Shown piece after piece: positions 1 to 6,569 of a DNA stretch of 18,344 nucleotides. The position numbers and the translations under genes are program-made. The stretch is from Anaeroplasmataceae bacterium (GTDB lineage: Bacteria > Bacillota_I > Bacilli_A > Acholeplasmatales > Anaeroplasmataceae), in contig JAHHSW010000004.1 in the NCBI GenBank assembly GCA_020024985.1, positions 1-18,344 of the forward strand, written 5' to 3'. Every line of letters begins with the position of its first letter. Within the stretch, counting starts at the first letter, position 1. Under the pieces are notes generated by a model. The model worked only from the letters and a program-made list of their open reading frames with translations, was not told where the DNA came from and did not search any database.

Positions 1-67
1 CCGTAAATATCAAGTAAATTATACCCAATATTTAAAGAGGTTAGAATACGCCAGCATTTTTAACTGT

Positions 68-140
68 TACATTATTGCCACATATACATTATTGCACCTC
101 GTGTTCAAATTTGAGTCGGCGTCTTAAAAATGAATAATGT
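68..140. repeat. Short repeated boxes upstream of the first operon
   Basis: The 11-mer TACATTATTGC occurs twice in direct orientation (68-78 and 85-95, 17 bp apart). Its core ACATTATT occurs a third time inverted, as AATAATGT at 133-140. All copies lie upstream of the proposed promoter at 152-180. They could be regulator binding sites, but short AT-rich repeats also arise by chance. The rest of 1-226 holds no gene I can support. Confidence 0.3.
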
Positions 141-151
141 TCGGTCAAACG

Positions 152-180
152 TTTAATCATATTAGTATTGGTGGTAAAAT
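152..180 (+). promoter_or_regulatory. Candidate promoter of the CooC/HgdABC-like operon
   Basis: A -10-like TAAAAT lies at 175-180. A weak -35-like TTTAAT lies at 152-157, 17 bp upstream. This would give a leader of about 40 nt before the ribosome binding site GGGAG at 214-218. It is the best candidate in the gene-free first 226 bases, but the -35 box is poor. Confidence 0.35.
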
Positions 181-226
181 GGTAGTGTCTAGGACTATTA
201 ATTAATTAAAGAAGGGAGAAGCTAAT

Positions 227-991
227 ATGGATAATGTAATTATTACGTTAGCTGGAAAGGGAGGAGTCGGTAAAACCTCTATTTCTGCCGCTATCGTAAG
301 AGAGCTTGTGAAATCTCACCCAGAGGCTCGTATTTTGGCTATTGATGCCGATCCAGCAGTTGGCTTAGCTACAGCACTAGGTGTTGAGGTTAAAACTACA
401 ATTGATGATATCCGTAAGGAAATCACTGCCGCTGGAAATGGTGAAAGAGACAAGACACTTGCTAAAGCATTATTAGGAGAGGCTAAATATCGTATTTTCG
501 ATGCGATGGTTGAAACTAGAGGCTTTAATTTTATCGCAGTTGGACGACCTGAGACTGCAGGCTGCTACTGTGGAATTAATGCTTATTTAAAGGAGGTCAT
601 CAGTGCAATGAGCGAGGAATTCGATTATGTTGTAATTGATGGCGAGGCTGGCATCGAGCAGGTTAATAGAAGAGTAATGGAAAAGGTTACTCATATGATT
701 TTAGTAACCGATCCAAGTAAGAAGGGTACTACTGTAGTACAAACTATTAAAAAGGTCGCTGATGAGCTTGTTATGTATAAGGAGATTGGCGTAATTGTTA
801 ATAGGCATGGTGATGAATCACAAAAGCAATATATTAACACTGGTGGAATTCCTATTATTTCCTATATTGGTGATGATAGAGATTTACAAATTGCTGATAT
901 CAAGGGCGATAGTGTTCTTGATTTAAAGGACGATTCAAATATAGTCAAGGGTGTAAGAGAAGCACTTAAGACTATGAAAATATTAGATTAA
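227..991 (+). CDS. CooC-type MinD/ParA-like ATPase (metal-cluster maturation)
   Basis: This is a 254-residue SIMIBI-class ATPase of the CooC/AcsF type. A deviant Walker A, GKGGVGKT (residues 10-17, with signature lysine K11), opens the protein. DADP at 40-43 and DGEAGIEQ at 138-145 are the switch regions. The diagnostic feature is C113-Y-C115, inside RPETAGCYCGIN. It matches the CxC of CooC proteins, which binds Ni or Zn at the dimer interface. Known CooC proteins use ATP to help load nickel into CO dehydrogenase or acetyl-CoA synthase. Here the next genes are dehydratase-like Fe-S proteins and an acetyl-CoA-synthase-like fragment, so a maturation role for that system is inferred. GGGAG lies 8 nt before the ATG. 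Other MinD/NifH-like ATPases are possible, but the CxC and the DGEAGIE motif favour CooC. Confidence 0.85.
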   Translation: MDNVIITLAGKGGVGKTSISAAIVRELVKSHPEARILAIDADPAVGLATALGVEVKTTIDDIRKEITAAGNGERDKTLAKALLGEAKYRIFDAMVETRGFNFIAVGRPETAGCYCGINAYLKEVISAMSEEFDYVVIDGEAGIEQVNRRVMEKVTHMILVTDPSKKGTTVVQTIKKVADELVMYKEIGVIVNRHGDESQKQYINTGGIPIISYIGDDRDLQIADIKGDSVLDLKDDSNIVKGVREALKTMKILD

Positions 992-1007
992 ACAGGAGGA
1001 TGTGCTT

Positions 1008-2222
1008 GTGAAGGATTTAAAGCACCTATTTTACTTTGAAAGCCTATTACAGGATGCAAACAATGATCTTGTAAGACAGGCAATCAAGGAGGGAAAGCAT
1101 GCTATTGGCTATACATGCTTTCATATGCCAGAGGTTTTATTAAACCTTGGTGATTGCTTCTCAGTTAGATTAAGAGCACCTAACATGGGAACAATGGAAA
1201 TTGCTACTTATTATATGTGTAATGGTAGCTGTGAATTTTCACGTGCGCTATTAGAGCGTGCAATTGAAGGAAATTATCATTTCCTAGATGCTATGGCTGG
1301 AGTAGACTTATGTGAGGCTATGAACAGATGTATGGAGAACATGGAGCTTTTAAAGATTCAAGATCCTAATAAGGATAAGTTCTTCTGGACTAATACAGAT
1401 GTTGCTTACTCAGATGATGAAATCAGCGTAAAGCATACAGTTGAGCAGCTTTCAAGAAAGCTACTTACTAAGCTACATGATAATTACGGAGTTGATGTAT
1501 CAGATCAAGCAATTCGTAAGGCAGTAGCAGAGCATAATGAAATTTGTAGATTAATTACAGAGATTGGTGAATTTAGAAAGCTTCCAAATCCACCTATTAC
1601 TGGCTATGAATTTGCAATTTTAACATTAGTTACCTATGCTTGTCCAAAATATCTAATTGTGGATAAGCTAAGAGAAACTCTAGAGGAAATTAAAACTCGT
1701 GAGCCAGATTTAAAGCCAAAGCATCGTATTCGTGTCGTTGTTGTAGGCTCTGAAATTGACGACCCAGATTTAATTAAGCTAATGGAGGAGAATGGTGCCC
1801 TTGTTGTAGCTGATAGATATTGCTATGGCTCAATTCCAGGACGTCAGGAAATTGTTTTAAATGATGATGAGGATGCCTTAACTCAGGTTTGTAGACAATA
1901 TCTACAGCAAACTGAATGTCCTCGTCACTGTGCAGAGCATAGAGTTCTACATAGATATGAAATGGTAAATAAGCTTGTTCATGATTACCATGCAGATGGT
2001 GTAATTTATGAGCAAATGAAGTTCTGTACATACTGGAGCTATGAAAGAACTTTAGCTTCACATGTTATAGCTGAGGATTATGGTATTCCTACACTTTCTA
2101 TTGATAGACCTTATAGAGCTGGTAATAGTGGTCAGCTTAGAACAAGAGTTCAGGCCTTCTGCGAGAATGTAGAAATCAAGAAGATTAAGGCTAAAAGAGA
2201 AGCTAAAAAGGAGGTAAAGTAG
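1008..2222 (+). CDS. 2-hydroxyacyl-CoA dehydratase / double-cubane-type subunit (HgdB-like)
   Basis: This protein of about 404 residues belongs to the HgdB/BcrB/DCCP superfamily, whose members carry Fe-S clusters and catalyse difficult reductions or dehydrations after ATP-driven electron transfer. The family pattern is visible. TCFHMPE near residue 37 corresponds to the family's Cys-x-x-x-Pro-Glu motif. Further cysteines are C71 and C75 (YMCNGSC), C304 and C308 (CPRHC), and C340 in EQMKFCTYW near the second domain's end. VVVVGSEIDDPDLIKLMEENG (residues 243-263) is the typical start of the second domain. AGGAGG at 994-999 is 8 nt from GTG 1008 but only 2 nt from GTG 1002, so 1008 is the likelier start. 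The C-terminus is a lysine-rich tail. It sits one base before the second subunit. The substrate cannot be read from the sequence, and no CoA-transferase or acyl-CoA dehydrogenase gene is nearby. Confidence 0.82.
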   Translation: MKDLKHLFYFESLLQDANNDLVRQAIKEGKHAIGYTCFHMPEVLLNLGDCFSVRLRAPNMGTMEIATYYMCNGSCEFSRALLERAIEGNYHFLDAMAGVDLCEAMNRCMENMELLKIQDPNKDKFFWTNTDVAYSDDEISVKHTVEQLSRKLLTKLHDNYGVDVSDQAIRKAVAEHNEICRLITEIGEFRKLPNPPITGYEFAILTLVTYACPKYLIVDKLRETLEEIKTREPDLKPKHRIRVVVVGSEIDDPDLIKLMEENGALVVADRYCYGSIPGRQEIVLNDDEDALTQVCRQYLQQTECPRHCAEHRVLHRYEMVNKLVHDYHADGVIYEQMKFCTYWSYERTLASHVIAEDYGIPTLSIDRPYRAGNSGQLRTRVQAFCENVEIKKIKAKREAKKEVK

Positions 2223-2223
2223 T

Positions 2224-3798
2224 ATGGCAGAGCAAGAAAAGAAGCAAAAGGGCTTAGGTAATTTATATAAGGCCTCATCTAGGGCCATGACTAGACGTGA
2301 ATGGAGAGGATTTAAGGATACCTTCTATGACTTTGGTCGTTGGCTAAAGGCTTATGGCTTTATGGCAGTAAAGCTAGGTGGTCACCCTATTCTATTAATT
2401 AAGGCAATGCTAAGATATCGTTGGATGATTTCTTATTTAACAGCTGGTAATATGATTGATAGACATACTATTGGCTACCGTGGTAAGGAGCTACGTTACA
2501 TTCATGAGGAGCTTTACTCTTTAGTACGTAACGCAACCCTTAATGTTAGAAAGATTATTTTAATGGATAAGAATTTAAGACCAAAGAGCAAGAAGGCTGC
2601 AAAGCTTCGTAGCAACTGTCTTATGTTCGATGAAATGTCTCCAAAGAATCTAATGTGGGGCTTCCCTACTCTAGATTGGATGGATATTGCAATGATGACT
2701 ATTGGTATGCCTGGCGAGGTAGACCAGCAGGCTAATATTTATTATATTGACCGTATTGAGGAATTTGGTATGGCAGCCGACGTATGTCCACTTCCAGCTG
2801 CTGAATGTGGATGTGCAGTAAGTGATGACTTCCCTATTTTAGGTACTGCCTATATTACCTCATCAATGCCTTGTGATGGTTCAATTGGTCAAACTACCTT
2901 CATGGGTAGATATATGAGAAAGAGAAATATTCCTGTATATCAAATTACTCCACCTCAAAGATTCAATGAGCCTGAGGTTCAGAAATTCGCTGTTGAAAAT
3001 CTAAAGGGTGCAATTAAGTTTATTGAGGATCATTACCATGTAAAATGGGACTGGAATGCGTTCTGGGAGAATGCTAAGAAGTATAATGCCTCAACTCAAG
3101 CTATTATTGATAAGTGGGATATTAACTGTACAGATTATCCACAGGTTTGTGGTGGCGCCTTATCATTAACTCGTGAGTATGAATTCCAGGGTGCTGGATG
3201 TATGGATCCATTCCTCCATGAAACTCAACTTCGTACAACTAAGATGGCTGTAAAGGGCTATGAGGAGGATAAGAAGAAGGGCGTTAAGAATTACCGCCAT
3301 AGAGCAATCGTTTGGGCATGTCCTGCTCACTATTATACTAACTTTACCTACTGGGCTGATAAGACCTGGGGTGTTAAGTGTCTAGTTGATATGGAGTGTA
3401 TGCTATCATACCATATGTATCATATCGGTGATGAGCATCAAGCAATGATCGACCTAGCTAAGAGCTATGAGCGTATGATGATGCGTAGCCACACTAATGG
3501 TGGATATACAAACTCACTTGATGAGCTATGGAAGATGGTTAAGAAGTTTAATGCTGATATCGTAATCATGTATGACCATGTATCTTGTAAGAATGTTGGA
3601 TGCTTACATGGCTTATATGAGGATCAAGCACGTGAGCATGGTGTTCATATGGTTTGGGTACCACATGATTTAATGGACCCACGTACTGTATCTCGTGTAG
3701 CTATGCGTGATGCATTTAATAAGTATATGACTAATGTATTTAGAGAAGAGCCTCTAGACCCTACATTTGTAGACTATGAGGACCCATTAACTTGGTAA
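2224..3798 (+). CDS. Second 2-hydroxyacyl-CoA dehydratase-like subunit, long form (HgdA-like)
   Basis: This is a 524-residue partner of the preceding gene, starting 1 nt after its stop with GGAGG at 2210-2214. It is longer than the roughly 380-480 residues usual for HgdA/HadB proteins. The first 130 residues or so are basic (MTRREWRGF, LKAYGFMAVKLGG) and look like an N-terminal extension. The family core has a rich cysteine set: C188, C195 and C197 (CPLPAAECGC), C217 (SMPCDGS), C302, C309 and C326, C366 (WACPAHY), C386, C392, and C455/C460 (HVSCKNVGC). SMPCDGS followed by RNIPVYQITPP is the part most like known dehydratase subunits. I infer a heterodimer with the 1008-2222 product, both carrying Fe-S clusters. 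The substrate is unknown, and the family assignment is less strict than for its partner. Confidence 0.75.
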   Translation: MAEQEKKQKGLGNLYKASSRAMTRREWRGFKDTFYDFGRWLKAYGFMAVKLGGHPILLIKAMLRYRWMISYLTAGNMIDRHTIGYRGKELRYIHEELYSLVRNATLNVRKIILMDKNLRPKSKKAAKLRSNCLMFDEMSPKNLMWGFPTLDWMDIAMMTIGMPGEVDQQANIYYIDRIEEFGMAADVCPLPAAECGCAVSDDFPILGTAYITSSMPCDGSIGQTTFMGRYMRKRNIPVYQITPPQRFNEPEVQKFAVENLKGAIKFIEDHYHVKWDWNAFWENAKKYNASTQAIIDKWDINCTDYPQVCGGALSLTREYEFQGAGCMDPFLHETQLRTTKMAVKGYEEDKKKGVKNYRHRAIVWACPAHYYTNFTYWADKTWGVKCLVDMECMLSYHMYHIGDEHQAMIDLAKSYERMMMRSHTNGGYTNSLDELWKMVKKFNADIVIMYDHVSCKNVGCLHGLYEDQAREHGVHMVWVPHDLMDPRTVSRVAMRDAFNKYMTNVFREEPLDPTFVDYEDPLTW

Positions 3799-3814
3799 TT
3801 TGGAGGATATAGAG

Positions 3815-4606
3815 ATGAAAATGTTTGGTGGCTGTGATGTTGGTTCAACATACACAAAGTGTGTCATTATAGATGAAAATGGCAAGATTGTAGCAACAAC
3901 TACAATTAGAAGTAAGATTAATGCTGAGGTTTCAGCTAAGGAAGCCTTAGCTGAGACTGTTAAGAAGGCAGGCTTAAATAGCATAGAGGATTTAACCTAT
4001 TTAGTAGGTACAGGTTACGGACGTAACAAGGTACCACAGGCAGATGAGAATATTTCAGAGATTTCCTGCCACGCTATGGGTGTACATGTAACTGATCCTA
4101 ATGTTAAGGCAATTATTGATATCGGTGGACAGGACGTAAAGGGTATTTCTATCGATAAGGATGGTACAGTATTATCATTCGCTATGAACGATAAGTGTGC
4201 TGCTGGTACTGGTAGATTCTTTGAGGCAATGGCTAATGCCTTTGAAACTACTCTAGACGGCTTTGCAGAGCTTTCATTAACTGCAGAGAATGTAATTCCT
4301 ATTACCTCTCAATGTACAGTATTTGCTGAGTCTGAGGTAATCACTTTAGTAGGTGAGGGTAAGCCAAAGAATGAGATTGCGGCAGGTATTCAGCAATCAG
4401 TAGCTAAGAGATGCTTCATTATGGCTAAGAAGGCTGGAGCTCGTGATTCAATCACTCTAACTGGAGGCTGTGCTAAGAATATTGGCTTAAAGAAGGCTAT
4501 TGAAAAGGTATTACATATTAAGGTGATCGATTTAAAGACTGACCCACAATTAATGGGTGCTCTAGGTGCAGCAGAATATGCTCGTCAAAAGGGCTTAGAT
4601 GAATAA
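3815..4606 (+). CDS. Acyl-CoA dehydratase activase / ATP-dependent reductase (HgdC/BadF family)
   Basis: This is a homodimer-type activator in the ASKHA fold. It hydrolyses ATP to push one electron at very low potential into its partner enzyme. FGGCDVGSTYTK opens the protein (phosphate-1 loop). DIGGQDVK near residue 102 and LTGGCAKN near 215 are the other ATP-binding loops. The two cysteines that hold the shared [4Fe-4S] cluster are present as NDKCAAGTGRF (C128) and SQCTVFAESEVI (C167). At 263 residues it has the normal family length. The frame is open from a TTG at 3800, but GGAGG at 3802-3806 lies 8 nt before ATG 3815, which I take as the start. It directly follows the two HgdA/B-like subunits and is surely their reductase. 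Assignment to the family is firm, but the target reaction is not known. Confidence 0.93.
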   Translation: MKMFGGCDVGSTYTKCVIIDENGKIVATTTIRSKINAEVSAKEALAETVKKAGLNSIEDLTYLVGTGYGRNKVPQADENISEISCHAMGVHVTDPNVKAIIDIGGQDVKGISIDKDGTVLSFAMNDKCAAGTGRFFEAMANAFETTLDGFAELSLTAENVIPITSQCTVFAESEVITLVGEGKPKNEIAAGIQQSVAKRCFIMAKKAGARDSITLTGGCAKNIGLKKAIEKVLHIKVIDLKTDPQLMGALGAAEYARQKGLDE

Positions 4607-4617
4607 GGAGGAGTAGT

Positions 4618-4785
4618 ATGGCTTGGTATTGGATATTATTAATTGTACTAGCTTCCCTATTCGTATTTACATTTGTCCTATTATTCGTAGTATACATTAC
4701 TAACGCTGATTTAAAGCTTATTGAAAAAATCTATGACGCTTTAGTTAAGCATCATGATAATAAGCACATTGAGACTAAGATTTAA
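4618..4785 (+). CDS. Small single-span membrane protein, 55 residues, function unknown
   Basis: This short gene starts at ATG 4618 behind a strong GGAGGAG (4607-4613) that follows directly on the stop of the activase gene. The product begins MAWYWILLIVLASLF and has one hydrophobic stretch from about residue 3 to 27. A 28-residue polar tail with a His-rich end (VKHHDNKH) follows. Its stop codon overlaps the next start as TAATG at 4783-4787, so the next gene is probably translationally coupled to it. The strong ribosome binding site, the exact packing between two genes and the clean membrane segment make it a real gene. I do not recognise a family. It may tether or recruit the neighbouring proteins at the membrane. 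Confidence 0.75.
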   Translation: MAWYWILLIVLASLFVFTFVLLFVVYITNADLKLIEKIYDALVKHHDNKHIETKI

Positions 4786-5504
4786 TGGGCGTATTTGACG
4801 AATTAATAACTAAAACAGAAGCCTTACTACCTAAAAAGGGTGGAAGGGCTATTACAAGCCTGCCTGATTATACTAAGCATATTGGTAGAAAGGGTGAGCT
4901 TATATTAGGACGTGAGCTATCCTATGAGCTAGGTGGAGAAAACAAGGCATGCTCTATTGTAAATCTTTATACAGAGGATGAAAAAATCGTACCAGAGGAT
5001 GAGATAGTCATCTATGGTAAGGATATATATGAGCTTAAGGAGGATACAGCCTTTGCAAGAATTACCATCATAAGAACTGAAGGTATTTATGAGCATGGTG
5101 AGCAGGCTGCCTATAATTTATTAGAGACTATAGGCCTTAAAAAATATGATGTCTTCCCTAAGGGGTATATGGTAAGAACCTCAGTATTATCAAATAGAGA
5201 GCAGGCCCGTGTTTCAAAGGAAGCAATAAAGGATAAGCTATCATTCTATCATGTTGGTAGTATGTATATAGATGAATTTAAGAAAAGCAAATATGTAAAG
5301 GCTGTAAAAATGATCTTTATAACATTACCAGATATTGATTATATTAAGCTTGATCACCTAGGTACCCTATCTACAGACTTATTTAGAACTCTAAATCATA
5401 TAATAAGTGATTTAAAGATGGATTGTAAGCACTGTGAATGGAAGCTTGTGTGTGATGAGGTTGAGGGAATGAAGGAGTTTCATCAAAAGATGATTAATAA
5501 GTAA
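4785..5504 (+). CDS. Acetyl-CoA synthase (AcsB/CdhC) middle-domain-like protein with CX2CX5C end
   Basis: This 239-residue protein resembles the central part of acetyl-CoA synthase. Three stretches match what I recall of AcsB in the same order: SYELGGENKA (about 46-55, compare FVEMGGPKTPA), EIVIYGKDIYELKE (73-86, compare KIEVIGKDIDEIEE) and ARVSKEAI...YHVGSMYIDEFKK (141-167, compare ISKDAVAKGFRLRHIGEILYAKLKE). Near the C-terminus C214, C217 and C223 form CX2CX5C, where AcsB has the first A-cluster cysteines. The later A-cluster cysteines, including the CGC motif, and the whole C-terminal domain are missing. The ATG overlaps the preceding stop and has no clear ribosome binding site, so translation is probably coupled. 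It closes the operon before a terminator. It cannot be a full synthase; it could be an Fe-S or metal-binding partner. The homology rests on recalled motifs, not on a search. Confidence 0.65.
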   Translation: MGVFDELITKTEALLPKKGGRAITSLPDYTKHIGRKGELILGRELSYELGGENKACSIVNLYTEDEKIVPEDEIVIYGKDIYELKEDTAFARITIIRTEGIYEHGEQAAYNLLETIGLKKYDVFPKGYMVRTSVLSNREQARVSKEAIKDKLSFYHVGSMYIDEFKKSKYVKAVKMIFITLPDIDYIKLDHLGTLSTDLFRTLNHIISDLKMDCKHCEWKLVCDEVEGMKEFHQKMINK

Positions 5505-5510
5505 TAGCTA

Positions 5511-5543
5511 AAGGGAGTCTAATTTTCATTAGATTCCTTTTTT
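5511..5543 (+). terminator. Rho-independent terminator of the first operon
   Basis: A 10-bp stem pairs GGAGTCTAAT (5514-5523) with ATTAGATTCC (5528-5537) with a single G-T wobble and a TTTC loop. Six T follow at 5538-5543. The flanking A and T runs lengthen the stem. It separates the CooC/HgdABC/ACS-like operon from the transporter genes. Confidence 0.85.
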
Positions 5544-5563
5544 CACTATAAAAGAAAGAAAAT

Positions 5564-5593
5564 TTGGCCTATTTCTCTATTTTATAGTATAAT
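5564..5593 (+). promoter_or_regulatory. Promoter of the transporter genes
   Basis: A perfect -10 box TATAAT lies at 5588-5593, with a weaker -35 candidate TTGGCC at 5564-5569, 18 bp upstream. It follows the terminator and lies 20 nt before the lipoprotein start. Confidence 0.6.
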
Positions 5594-5612
5594 TACACCT
5601 GGGGTGTTTAAA

Positions 5613-6569
5613 ATGAAAAAAATATTTTTTAGTATAATCGGTGTGCTATCATTATTTTTAGTAGCATGCCAAGGAAATAATGAGGTAAGCACTACAGCTC
5701 CTGTAGAGCCTACAGTAGAAGAGGATAGCTATAAGCTTAAGCTTGCTACTCCAGGAGGAGCTCCAGCTGTTAGTGCTGCAGAGCTACTTCATACCTATAA
5801 GGATGAATATATCTTTAATGTAGGACTAGCTCCACAGGCCTTAGCTCCTTTATTCTCAAATAAGGAATATGATGTAATTGTAGCTCCAATTAATATGGGC
5901 GCTATCCAATATAGTAAAAATAATAATTATGTTTTAGGCTCAGTTTTAACCTGGGGTAACCTATATCTAGCTTCTCAAAGAGAAGGCTTTAAGCTTGAGG
6001 GCATAAATAATAATGAGTTTATTTATTTTGGAGAGAATAGCGTTAATGAGGCAATTATTTTAGATATTTTTGAAAAGAAAAATATCACTCCATCTAAGCT
6101 AACTGCTCTTGAATCAACTCAGCTTACTCAGGCTAAGCTTATTTCAGATTCTAATGCTATTTGCTTAGTAGCCGAGCCTTTATTATCAGTAGCAATGAGT
6201 AAAAAGCCTAATATAACTGCTATTTCAGTTCAGGAGCTATTTAAGGAGGTATCAGGCCAGGATGGCTTTGCCCAGGCAGGAGCCTTCATTAAGGTAGATA
6301 CAATTAATGAGCACAAGATGGTAGTAAATAAATTTTTAACAAGACTAGAGGCATCATCAAGCTTTGCTTCAGCTAATCCAGCTAAGGCAGCTGAATATGC
6401 TAAGGAGCTAGAGGTAACTGTACCTGCTCCAGCTAAGTCTATTCCTAATTGTAATATTAAATTTACTAAGGCAAAGGCTTGCAAGAGTGCTATAGAGTAT
6501 TTAGTAGAGCTAAATCCAAAATACTTTGGTGGTGCTAAGCCTATTGATGCTTTCTACTATGAAGGATAG
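5613..6569 (+). CDS. ABC transporter substrate-binding lipoprotein (NitT/TauT/SsuA-like)
   Basis: This is an exported solute-binding lipoprotein of about 318 residues. From ATG 5613 the product begins MKKIFFSIIGVLSLFLVAC: a basic start, a hydrophobic core and the lipobox LVAC with the acylated cysteine at 19. An acidic, Thr/Glu-rich linker follows. The mature part (KLATPGGAPAVSAAELL, YDVIVAPINMGA, ICLVAEPLLSVAM) has the look of periplasmic-binding fold II proteins for nitrate, sulfonates, taurine or thiamine precursors. GGGGTG at 5601-5606 lies before ATG 5613; the in-frame GTG at 5604 falls inside it, so I prefer 5613. The next gene is a permease overlapping its 3' end. The ligand cannot be read from the sequence. 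It could supply the neighbouring metalloenzyme system, but a terminator and a new promoter separate the two. Confidence 0.8.
   Translation: MKKIFFSIIGVLSLFLVACQGNNEVSTTAPVEPTVEEDSYKLKLATPGGAPAVSAAELLHTYKDEYIFNVGLAPQALAPLFSNKEYDVIVAPINMGAIQYSKNNNYVLGSVLTWGNLYLASQREGFKLEGINNNEFIYFGENSVNEAIILDIFEKKNITPSKLTALESTQLTQAKLISDSNAICLVAEPLLSVAMSKKPNITAISVQELFKEVSGQDGFAQAGAFIKVDTINEHKMVVNKFLTRLEASSSFASANPAKAAEYAKELEVTVPAPAKSIPNCNIKFTKAKACKSAIEYLVELNPKYFGGAKPIDAFYYEG

Noticed and set aside
2..127. Reading frame open from the left edge to a TAA at 125-127, possibly the 3' end of a gene.
   Set aside because: It is only about 40 codons, its codon use is unlike the neighbouring genes, I recognise no motif, and it overlaps the repeated boxes.
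227..991. Nitrogenase iron protein (NifH).
   Set aside because: The P-loop is shared, but the NifH cluster cysteines and length are missing. The CxC motif and DGEAGIE fit CooC better.
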